This document shows, piece after piece, positions 55,242-64,000 of a DNA stretch of 64,000 nt; position 1 is the stretch's first letter, and each line of letters begins with the position of its first letter. A model generated the notes under the pieces. That model did not search any database and had not been told where the DNA came from. It was given only the letters and a program-made list of their open reading frames with translations. The DNA comes from Nematostella vectensis (taxonomy: Eukaryota > Cnidaria > Anthozoa > Actiniaria > Edwardsiidae), in assembly GCF_932526225.1 (NCBI RefSeq), contig NC_064046.1, positions 7,923,219 to 7,987,218 of the forward strand, read 5' to 3'. A program made the position numbers and the translations under genes.

Positions 55242-56181
55242 CTAAACGGTTTCTTCACGCCGGTTGAGGCCACCGGGTTCAAGAGTGCCAGCGCGAGCTA
55301 TCAATGTGGCTTCTCTTGCTTTGCGGATGGAGTCGCGGTTATTTCTTAATTTTTCAATAGGTATTAGCTCTATGTCAGAAGCGGAGTGGTTGGGTTTTAG
55401 GAAGTGTTCAGCGGCGTGGGTTGGTATGGATCGAGATTGAGAGTCTACAGTTCTGCGGTGGTCATTAAAGCGTTCTTTTAATTTGCGTTTAGTTTCCCCA
55501 ATATATTGAAGGTTACAGCGGTTACATTGAATCATATAAATCACGTTTTTAGTATTGCAGGTTATGTGGGAGGTTATAGGTCGTGTTTCACCTGTTGAGA
55601 AAAATGTGTAGCTTGTAAGGCCATCGGTTCTAATATAGGGGCAGGTTAGGCAGTTTTTTCCGCAACGGAAAGCACCGGGAGGTTGGTTGGTGGGAGAGCG
55701 GTCGGAAGGTAGCTTGGCTTTAACGAGGATGTCGCGGAGGTTAGGTGAGCGGCGAAAGGCGACAAGAGGGGGCTCAGTGAAAACCTTATGGCATCGCTTA
55801 GACGAGAGTAGAAGGTTGTAGTTTCTACGGATTATGTTGTTGATGTAAGGTAGTGTAGGGTTATAGGTAGTGACAAAGGGGATGCGACGGGAGTTTTTGT
55901 GGTTGTTATTATTAGGGCGTAGGGCGTCAATGCGGGAAATGTTAGCAACGCGTAGGATTTGTCTCTTGAGAAAAGCGGGTTTATAGCCACGCTTGAGGAG
56001 GTAGTTGGTGAGTTCATTGCAGTGGTTATTAAAGCTTTCTTCTGTAGAACAAATGCGGCGAATACGGAGGGCGAGGCTATAGGGGATGGCCTTTTTGGTG
56101 TGATGAGGATGGCAAGATGAAAAAAGAAGGTGTTGGTGTTTGTCAGTAGGTTTGGAGTAGAGGTCAGTTTCGATTTTACTA
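55242..56181 (-). CDS. Penelope-like element polyprotein, C-terminal fragment (RT end plus GIY-YIG)
   Basis: Partial reading frame of the longer, minus-strand copy; it begins inside the RT domain because the element is 5'-truncated. The first residues (TDLYSKPTDKHQ, SSCHPHHTKKAIPYS) match the palm/thumb region of Penelope RTs. A linker with CGKNCLTCPYI follows, then a GIY-YIG-type endonuclease (VIYMIQC, then LQYIGETKRKLKERFNDHR) and a His and Glu further on. The frame ends at 55242. It is open with no internal stop, but lacks the catalytic RT motifs and a start codon, so it cannot be a functional protein by itself. An ATG further out (56294) lies in the other arm and is accidental. Confidence 0.85.
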
Positions 56182-56922
56182 AAACCCGCTTTTCTCAAGA
56201 GACAAATCCTACGCGTTGCTAACATTTCCCGCATTGACGCCCTACGCCCTAATAATAACAACCACAAAAACTCCCGTCGCATCCCCTTTGTCACTACCTA
56301 TAACCCTACACTACCTTACATCAACAACATAATCCGTAGAAACTACAACCTTCTACTCTCGTCTAAGCGATGCCATAAGGTTTTCACTGAGCCCCCTCTT
56401 GTCGCCTTTCGCCGCTCACCTAACCTCCGCGACATCCTCGTTAAAGCCAAGCTACCTTCCGACCGCTCTCCCACCAACCAACCTCCCGGTGCTTTCCGTT
56501 GCGGAAAAAACTGCCTAACCTGCCCCTATATTAGAACCGATGGCCTTACAAGCTACACATTTTTCTCAACAGGTGAAACACGACCTATAACCTCCCACAT
56601 AACCTGCAATACTAAAAACGTGATTTATATGATTCAATGTAACCGCTGTAACCTTCAATATATTGGGGAAACTAAACGCAAATTAAAAGAACGCTTTAAT
56701 GACCACCGCAGAACTGTAGACTCTCAATCTCGATCCATACCAACCCACGCCGCTGAACACTTCCTAAAACCCAACCACTCCGCTTCTGACATAGAGCTAA
56801 TACCTATTGAAAAAATAAGAAATAACCGCGACTCCATCCGCAAAGCAAGAGAAGCCACATTGATAGCTCGCGCTGGCACTCTTGAACCCGGTGGCCTCAA
56901 CCGGCGTGAAGAAACCGTTTAG
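56182..56922 (+). CDS. Penelope-like element polyprotein, shorter C-terminal fragment
   Basis: Plus-strand inverted copy of the above, starting at the codons for KPAFLKRQ and ending at the TAG at 56920-56922. It encodes the CGKNCLTCPYI linker and the whole GIY-YIG endonuclease region, with an Ile for Leu change (EKIRNN versus EKLRNN). It has no start codon at its 5' edge and is truncated by the inversion junction. Confidence 0.82.
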   Translation, partial: KPAFLKRQILRVANISRIDALRPNNNNHKNSRRIPFVTTYNPTLPYINNIIRRNYNLLLSSKRCHKVFTEPPLVAFRRSPNLRDILVKAKLPSDRSPTNQPPGAFRCGKNCLTCPYIRTDGLTSYTFFSTGETRPITSHITCNTKNVIYMIQCNRCNLQYIGETKRKLKERFNDHRRTVDSQSRSIPTHAAEHFLKPNHSASDIELIPIEKIRNNRDSIRKAREATLIARAGTLEPGGLNRREETV

Positions 56923-57293
56923 CTACTTAGTAATCCACACCACCCTATTTACCATCTTCCAAAAGTCACTAAATTACTATTTTTACCTTTTGTTAGTTAA
57001 TCATCAATGAACTTTGTACTTTGTCACTCAATTACTATTTTTACCTTTTGTTAGTTAATCATCAATGAACTTTGTACATATACTAGCTATAACATGCCAT
57101 TGTAACTCATTTATAACCTGAAGAAGGCAGGTATTGGCCTGCCGAAATATCGTTCTAAAAAACATAAATCTGCGTTGTTGTCGACTTTTTCTTTTAAAGG
57201 TTTTATTAATTAATCAACTGTCGACGCAGACCACAAGGTCCGACGCACACCAGCAGATAGAGGCTGTCCGGTGGTTTCTTCCTACGTTTTTGT

Positions 57294-57366
57294 ATTATCC
57301 ACAGGCAGCCCAAACAGAAATCTCGTTACCAGGGTGAGTACCGCGTTCAGGGGGACTGACCCTTCG
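57294..57366 (+). repeat. 73-bp direct repeat, right copy
   Basis: Identical to 54881-54953. Before it lie 87 bp (57207-57293) that are in neither the inverted arms nor the left flank. After it the host sequence continues with a GA microsatellite (57384-57402). Confidence 0.85.
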
Positions 57367-57507
57367 AATCCAAACGAAAAAAAAGAGAGAGAGAGAGAGA
57401 GAACTCACTTTGATTAAAATTAAATTGGAATTGGAAATAATTGAATAAAGAAAAGTTAGCTTACGCCGGACAAAAGCCTGGTTGTCTGCCGCTGTTGAAC
57501 GCTCGTA

Positions 57508-58744
57508 AGGGGCGGATTTTGAAAAAAATATCCTGCAAGCTACATTTTAAAGAAAAAAAATGCATACAAAGCAAATGAGCAGAAAAAAATTCATGCACAA
57601 GTTTAAGAAAAAAATGTTGCAAAGCCATTGTGTGCAAAGATTAACTCTATGAAATAAAATCAAAATTCTGTGATAACTTTGATGTTTTTACTCTATAAAA
57701 CGTTTTCCTCTATATTTTTGATATGTGTATTTTGTATTTTTCCTCACCATATTCTTGAAAGCTTCTATTGGTTGAGACTCGCCCTTTCCACTATCAACCC
57801 TATGTTGAAACTTATAAGTTGTGTGGTCTCCTACTATCAGATGGAACTAGTTCCCAATGGTTTTATTCTAGAAATTACATTCTGACACTCTGCTGAAGAT
57901 TTTTCAATGATGATTGCTATAATGCCCTTTGCAATCATTTTTGAAAAAAAAAAATACCAAAAAGTTTACTTGTGCAACAGAAGTCACAAATTTTTAATAT
58001 CATTTTTATTTATTTGTTGTTTAATTAAGACTTAATAAAACAACAAATAAATAAATAAAAAGGTTTAATAGATCAATATATAAACTGTAACATCATATTG
58101 TATATAAATAGATAAAATAGATAAATCTTTCATAATTAATTTGATGGACTTCTCCAAAATAAAATATAATGTGAATGAGGAAACTAAAATGGTTGTCTCC
58201 TTTTTGTGTTCACATGTAGGCAGAGATACCAACCATCGATTAAAATTCAGGAGATGGGATCTATATAAATGCTTACCACCTAAAGTTGTCCTTGTTTTGT
58301 GGAATATTTCAACAGAACCTTAAAAACATTCTAACAAATATGGGAGATTTCAAAGAAGCTTCTCTTTTTTTTTGCTATTTTATCTGACTCAATATGCAAG
58401 GTAAGAGCTTGATAGCCAAGACTCGTTTGGCTTTGACACGAAGGTCTTACCATGTATAATCCCAATACCTAGTGAGTTTATTAAATTATAATTTCAATCT
58501 ATTCGAAGGTCAAAAAGAATGAAACACAACGTATGGAGTTCTATATTAGAGATATAGGACAAGAAAAGAAAAAAAAACAATGCCGATTAGAAAAAAATGC
58601 TGCAAAAAGACGTGGGCTTCAAGAAAAAAAAAATATCCTGCATAGCGGTACATGGGAAAATAAAATCCTGCACATCCGATGGGCAAAAAAAATTCTTGCA
58701 GACATAAAATCACCCACCCCTCAAAAGTCAAATGGTCCGCCCCT
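57508..58744. mobile_element. Possible terminal-inverted-repeat DNA element
   Basis: AGGGGCGGA at the left (57508) and TCCGCCCCT at the right (58736-58744) are inverted. Near both ends are A-rich stretches with ATATCCTGCA-type motifs. The inside is A/T-rich with no transposase. The inverted repeat is short, so this is tentative. An isolated, similar end (GATCCGCCCCT) occurs near 59893. Confidence 0.35.
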
Positions 58745-60100
58745 AAGATGTTCGAGCTCAAGTGAGCAGCGAATAGACACACAGTTCATGTAAGACCTCA
58801 TGAGCATTAGATCATACAAAAAAAGAATTTTGCGCAATACAAGTATTAGGATTATTATTAGCGGAGCCCCCACGTTGAGCCCCATACCTAAGAAATAATG
58901 GTATACAAGAAAAATATAGTATAACAAATATTGGTAACCCAGGGGCAATCAATTTCCCCATATTCTGGTATTATACAGGTGTCACGGCGTTTCATAGGAT
59001 CAGGCTATTTCTAGACGCGCCGATTAGCCAATCAGATGACAGGGCGAAAAAATTGACTTTGTCTCAAGAAATCCAAAATGGCGGCCGAGAAGGGAGAAAA
59101 CGACGCTTGCTTTTCAAAGTCTTCCTACTACATTGTCATATGCCTCCTAATTTCTGAACCCTTTTAGCCACAAAGAAAGAAACATTTTCTTACTAGCCTT
59201 GGACTATTTATTTCTGCAGATGTGGACTCAAACTTTGTTACGAGGACATTTTTTCTTGCTCTTGCAAGGCAATAAATTCGGAAAAAAGTGATCATTTGTT
59301 TCGATCTCGAAATTCACTCACTGAAAGGCCATATTATCATTCATAAGGTGTTTGATACTGCTAGTTAACTAACAATAGTGTAAGAAGTAAAATACGGAAG
59401 TTTATGTCTTGTTTTTTTGTCACACTACTACATAATAAGCATAACACAAGGAATCGACTCAGTGAGATTGGATAATATCCATGTTTTGGCAAAGCAACAC
59501 ATGGCACAGAAATGATATGTAGAATTTGCTGAAGCACCCGTGCAAACGAAGGAAATTTCATTGCCATCTTGCCCTTTTAGCAATACAGCTTGAAGTATTG
59601 CTAGATATGTGACCTACCAAGAACACTGGGTCAGTTATAGCTACAATACGGGGAATCTAAGAAGGACAGAAGGGAGATATGGCAAATTGCCGAGGTCGAA
59701 CAAGACAGGAGTGCGAGTACCAAGGTTGCTGTCTACATATGAATGTCAAATTAAATCATTCTAAAAATGATGGATTGCTGTCGAGAACTGTACAGCTTAT
59801 TTGACAAATTTTCGAAACGACACAGCTTCTTGGAGATAGTCATTCAAGCCGTCTTCTCGGCCATTACCCCTCCCCCCTTTTTTGAAATCCTAGATCCGCC
59901 CCTGCCCTACAGCAGAACATACACCATCCTCACAAACCCAGGGGAATTCACATCTAGTTTCACTCGAGAAAAATAACCCCTGGGGAAGTGTAAGAAACGA
60001 TCTTGGTCAAAAAGCCGTCGCGTCAGAAACGCGGCCCTTCTTTGTTAAACATGTTAAAAGCTGTCGTCCATCCAATTGTTTTTTTTAATCTAAAACGTTA
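58745..60100. other. Intergenic sequence, no gene recognised
   Basis: It contains a partial copy (58860-58905) of the GCGGAGC...CCCACG...GGAGCCCCATACC element also present at 63047. It also holds a short ATG frame at 59078 (29 codons, MAAEKGEND) preceded by sequence typical of a 5' UTR, without a clear donor. Nothing firm can be annotated. Confidence 0.5.
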
Positions 60101-60129
60101 CTATATTATTTCAAATTCCTTCAAACGCC

Positions 60130-62170
60130 TTTGATAAAATTGTACTTTAGTTGTATTCTTTAAATGTCCTTTCAGTACAGTTTGCACATTTGATTATCCT
60201 TCCATGCTAGGCTTGAGAGTTTATCACTGTCGAAGTGATCGTTAAATGATTAATATGAGATGCACCTGTGTGCTAGTTTGTTGTCTCAAACTTTGTCACG
60301 TTGCCCTAAAACATATAGGAATAACAAGTACCTCCGGCTTAGCTCCCTTTTTTCTTAACAGTGCAGTCTTTAAGAACAATCTTTAAGAGACAAGAGGAAA
60401 AATGAAACGGACATGCCCGACATTGTTTTTTGTTTGTGTTTTTATCTAAAGCACGAGACGTTATTATATTATTTCAAATATCCTTTAAATGTCTTTGACA
60501 GGATTTTATTCTCACTGTGTTCTTCCTTTTCACAAATACTATCACACACGATCTCACCGTTTCAGCCAAGCAAGTAGACGATATAACGGAGCAAAGGAAG
60601 CAAATGCACTTCTCACAAAATGAAAACAGACCACTCCCCTGTTTCTTATGGATGGAGATTTAACTGTTCTAAATACGCAAGAGAAAGTTTTGAAAAGTAC
60701 AGTGTCTGTCATTGATTCTGCCGTAAAGATTTAATAAAGACGAACATTTGGCAGAGTCTAGTACCTTTTTTTGATGAACCATAATCAATACTCTGGTTAA
60801 CGAACAAAAACGTTTTGGTATTTTGATTGATTTGCCATCAAAGGGACGTGTTAGCCACGCCTTAGTTATTGTTTACAACAAAAATTGGACGACAAATTAT
60901 ATGAAGAAATCTCTAACAGCCTACACTAAAATCTTATGCCTTTTTTAACTAAATTCGATAATAAAAAATATCACAACAGCTTCTCCAAACCAGCCGATAG
61001 AAATGGTTTCTTTGTCGCATTTGGAGCTAAGCAGTATCAAAAAATGATAATGCATAAGTACCTTGTTGATTCCGGCGGCTACATATGATCTAAAATTAAC
61101 TAACAACCAAGCAATTTCAGGTTATCGCAAGGTAGGTTCTCAGACAGTTGGTTAGGTAGCTGTCATTCAGCAGGTGTAACGCTTTCACGCCAGGCTTGAG
61201 ACTTGATCAAAAGTGGCTATCTAAGTGATCTTTAAATAATCATGTGATACACCTGTGTTTTTGTCTCAAACTTTGTCAAAAGGCCCCAAAACAGATAGAA
61301 ATAAGTGCCTCCGGCGTAGCTCTCTACGCAAGTACCTTGATGATTCCGGCGGCTACAAATGATCTAATAATAACTAACAACAAAGGAATTTCTGGTTATC
61401 GCAAAGTAGGTTTTCAGACAGTTGAAAGGTAGCTGTCATCCAGCAGGTGCAACGTTAAACCTCACCTGCTGGCTTCCACTGTTAGTGGCTGAAGTGCGGT
61501 GAGGTTTTAGAAAGACGTTTAAGTGATATGTGGTCGGGTAGGGCTCAAATCTCTCAAATATCTTTTTCTAGAACTATAATATAAGAAATCTTGCTCGCAC
61601 TTCTCCTTTAAATGTCCTTTCAATAAAATTTGCAAATTTGCAAAAGTGGCTATCGAAGTAACTTTAAATAATTATGTGCTACACCTGTGTCTTTGTTTCA
61701 AACTTTGTCGAGTGGCCCAAAAAACAAATAGAAATAACAAGTACCTTCGGCCTCCTTTTTTTCTTATCAGTGCAGTCTTTAGGAACAGTCTTTTAGATAA
61801 GGGTACAGACATCCAAAATAAAATAGATGGTATGCAGGTGAGGTTCCAGACAAAAGTATACCAGGGCAACGGAAATAAAACAAAGAGCAAAAATGGAGCG
61901 GACATACCGGATTGTTTTTGAGTAATTCACGAGATGTTATTATATTATTTCAAATGTCCTTTAAAAGTCTTTGATAAAATTTTTTTGTGTTCTTCCTTTT
62001 CACAAATACTATCACACGCGATCTCCCCGTTTATGACGAAGCAGGTAGAACCTGTCGATACAGCGGTACAAAGGAAGCACGACACACGTGCACACTTCAC
62101 AAAATGCCAACAGACCACACCCCTGTTTCCAACGGACCATATGATGCCAATTAATCATTAAGTATAGTCA
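60130..62170. repeat. Diverged tandem duplication of about 1.45 kb with nested repeats
   Basis: Sequence at about 60166-60560 recurs at about 61608-62120 (offset about 1442-1459). Shared stretches include AAATGTCCTTTCA, ACACCTGTGT...TCAAACTTTGTC and TTCTTCCTTTTCACAAATAC. A second repeat of about 120 bp (GATTCCGGCGGCTACA...) lies at 61061 and 61331. No gene was recognised; the translated pieces are short and not shared between copies. Confidence 0.65.
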
Positions 62171-62894
62171 AAATGCAGTCATCCCAGTAATAACAGGTAG
62201 AAAACGTCGCATTTTAGCCAATAAGGGACCGAAATAACGGTACAAAGGAGCCCCCACTTTAATTTTATCTCATAGCTGCTCTAACCATTGAGAAGTGCAG
62301 GTAAGTTTAAGGACAAAATACTTCTCAAGACTGAAGTACTACTTATAATAATATATTTTAAGAGACAGGTTTTCATATGATAATCAACTCTCTTCCCTTT
62401 TAGGTTTTGCTTTAGATTTCCTTAGCAGCGCAATGCAAAAGCAAAAAGTTACCCGTTAGCTATTACTACAATTTTATACAAATTTATACAAAACGAACAA
62501 GTAAACAAACGAGCAATCAAGAAAAAGGCGGGCCTAATACAAAAAAATCACTAAAATATAACACTAAGTTAATACAACATAAGCGCACAGGTTATACTGT
62601 TTACAAGAAAAATGTCTTTGTGCAATTATAGGGTAGTAAACTATTGTTTAGCGTGAGTTTTCACTTGAATGAGAAACTAGTTTGCAGGTTAACCATACAA
62701 AGCATAATTGATTAGAATGAGCGTATAAACCTTAGTTCAAATCCTTTTGATAACTGTCTTCTAAACGATTTAAACTAAAATATATATATGAAAATATGTA
62801 AGCTATGAATGGGGCGGATTAGGGAAGCATCAAACCTCTTGGGATGCGCCAATTATAATAAACTAATGCACACTTCTTGATTTATAGGTTTACG

Positions 62895-62982
62895 ATGGAA
62901 GCTACGTATTTCCTTCGTTTGATCCTGGCAGCTATTGTACTGTTAAAAACATCTCAAGCAGCGACATTCAGTTTTGGGAAAG
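62895..62982 (+). CDS. Probable first coding exon of a secreted or membrane protein (partial gene)
   Basis: ATG at 62895 opens 29 codons with a signal-peptide profile: MEATYFLRLILAAIVLL then KTSQA, a likely cleavage site after Ala. A good donor follows (AAAG|GTCAGT at 62983). A pyrimidine-poor but plausible acceptor (GATTTATAG|GTTTACG) just upstream could end a 5'-UTR intron. The next exon is uncertain; an AG near 63951 is a candidate and would continue in phase to the window edge. The product is not identifiable from this exon. Confidence 0.5.
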
Positions 62983-63046
62983 GTCAGTAACCAGGTCGAC
63001 TATTTGATAGGTTGTGGATCTATGAATATTATTTTATTTATTCACC

Positions 63047-63560
63047 AAGTTTAGCGGAGCTCCCACGCGGAGCCCCATACCTTAGAAGTTTTGGTGACGC
63101 AATGTCTGTCCGTCTGTCCATCATTTAGAACAAAAATATCCATATCTCATGAACGAAACATCATGACAACCAATCTTGGTATGTGTCATGTTGGTGTCAA
63201 GGGGGTGCTCCAATATGGTCACGTGATTGTGACGTCATCAATGTAGAAAGAAACATTGTATAACAACTAAACTTGCTGGGTGTCATGTATGTGTCAAGGG
63301 CAATGCCAAGATATGGTCACGTGATGCGTGACGTCATCGATGACGTCACTAAAAGTAAAACTACCCTGACGCCGAAACATCGCATGACAGCTAAACTTGT
63401 TCTGTTGAGGGAAGGGGGTTTAACAAATTGGGCGCGTGATTTGTGAAATCGTTGAAATCGTCAAAAACAAAAATATAGTAATAATATATATAATAATTTC
63501 TTAAATTATTAAGCGAAAATGAAGCAAAGATTTGGTCGTTTGGAGCTCCGCTTTTAGGCA
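63047..63560. mobile_element. Non-autonomous element with GCGGAGCTCC ends and internal CRE/E-box repeats
   Basis: The left end AGCGGAGCTCC faces GGAGCTCCGCTT at about 63540-63552. Inside are two to three copies of a unit of about 95 bp containing ATGGTCACGTGA followed by GTGACGTCATC. The left end is shared with the fragment at 58860. The element sits in the intron after the exon at 62895-62982. It has no coding capacity. Confidence 0.55.
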
Positions 63561-64000
63561 ATGCCTAAATCTATATATTACCTCGCTCGTTCGGCTTTCG
63601 CGACAATGTGTACTTGGTCCATTCAAAATGTTAGAAGCATTTATAGACGCTATTTCAAAGCTCTTTTTACAAAGTTTAATACCCAACACATTTTGATAAA
63701 AAACCGTAAGGTTTATCCCTTACCAAGATGATACTGTTTTGCTTTTTTCAAGGGTGTTATGGACGTGTCATTATTTAGCGGGGGATGGTTCCTTGTTTTT
63801 TTTACATGTCTAAAGGGAGGGTCCTATCTTTTTATCAAATATTTCGTGAGGAATATTTTTTTGCTCCATCACATAAACCTCAACAGGAACCTATTAATCT
63901 GCACAGTACTGTCTCGTATATTTTTCATATTAAAATTCTATTCTTTTAATAGAATGGAAGTACGCATGGTCATTGCAACTGATCCTGTGTCTCCTTAGGA
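63561..64000. other. A/T-rich intronic or intergenic sequence to the window edge
   Basis: No confident exon. An AG at about 63951 followed by about 50 open bases could begin the next exon of the gene starting at 62895. No domain can be recognised in it. Confidence 0.3.

Larger units (their letters stand above)
54958..57206. mobile_element. Inverted pair of 5'-truncated Penelope-like elements
   Basis: The arms at 54958-55982 and 56182-57206 are both 1025 bp and nearly identical in reverse complement (about 99% or more by eye). They are joined by 199 bp that belong to the minus-strand copy. The two copies point away from each other, so both 3' ends are outermost. Partial inverted copies joined in this way are a known feature of Penelope-like elements. 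Outside are 4 bp on the left and 87 bp of unmatched sequence on the right, then the 73-bp direct repeats. Confidence 0.85.

Noticed and set aside
56182-56294. ATG at 56294 as start of the minus-strand Penelope-like protein
   Set aside because: It lies in the opposite arm, whose antisense is read by accident. True element sequence begins at 56181.
59078-59167. 29-codon frame MAAEKGEND as a gene start
   Set aside because: There is no family resemblance, no clear donor and no downstream exon. The ATGGCGGC context alone is weak evidence.

Overview
The window looks like nuclear DNA of an invertebrate animal, most likely an anthozoan cnidarian (sea anemone or coral). That assignment is inference. 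It rests on a gene with many short GT-AG introns whose protein is animal-like, a small secreted PAN plus discoidin-domain protein of a kind common in cnidarians, and a mix of Ty3/Gypsy, Penelope-like, tRNA-SINE and short inverted-repeat elements. There is no bacterial gene organisation and no CRISPR array.

Layout. Positions 1-28195 are one large tandem array of a 25-bp unit. It is interrupted by a tRNA-derived SINE (253-602, minus) and by a structurally complete Ty3/Gypsy LTR retrotransposon (1980-8246, plus). The two LTRs of that element read as identical. It has a tRNA-Lys-type primer site, a gag frame, and a pol frame (protease, reverse transcriptase, RNase H, integrase) in the -1 frame. 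A canonical slippery heptamer followed by a predicted H-type pseudoknot lies in the gag/pol overlap. The array is built from longer repeated blocks, and two of these blocks keep an unoccupied copy of the retrotransposon insertion site.

Positions 28562-31874 (minus) hold a four-exon gene for a 279-aa secreted protein with signal peptide, PAN/apple domain and F5/8 type C (discoidin) domain. All of its introns contain simple-sequence arrays. Positions 32082-36913 are a 2.4-kb tandem duplication without a recognisable gene. A short inverted-repeat element follows at 37030-37380.

Positions 37793-54612 (minus) hold a complete 25-exon gene for the spliceosomal DEAH helicase DHX38/PRP16. All 25 exons join in phase to 1217 codons plus a stop. 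The introns carry minisatellites and small transposons. Three of the local tandem duplications begin at coding or splice-junction sequence: the exon 19 donor, the exon 11 donor and the stop-codon region.

Positions 54881-57366, upstream of DHX38, contain a pair of inverted, 5'-truncated Penelope-like elements with GIY-YIG endonuclease. Their arms are both 1025 bp, and the whole is bracketed by an exact 73-bp direct repeat. Positions 57367-64000 are mostly diverged repeats and short inverted-repeat elements. At 62895-62982 there is a likely first coding exon (signal peptide, plus strand) of a gene that continues beyond the window.

The two complete host genes do unrelated jobs (secreted binding protein; pre-mRNA splicing). 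They share only strand and a repeat-rich setting.
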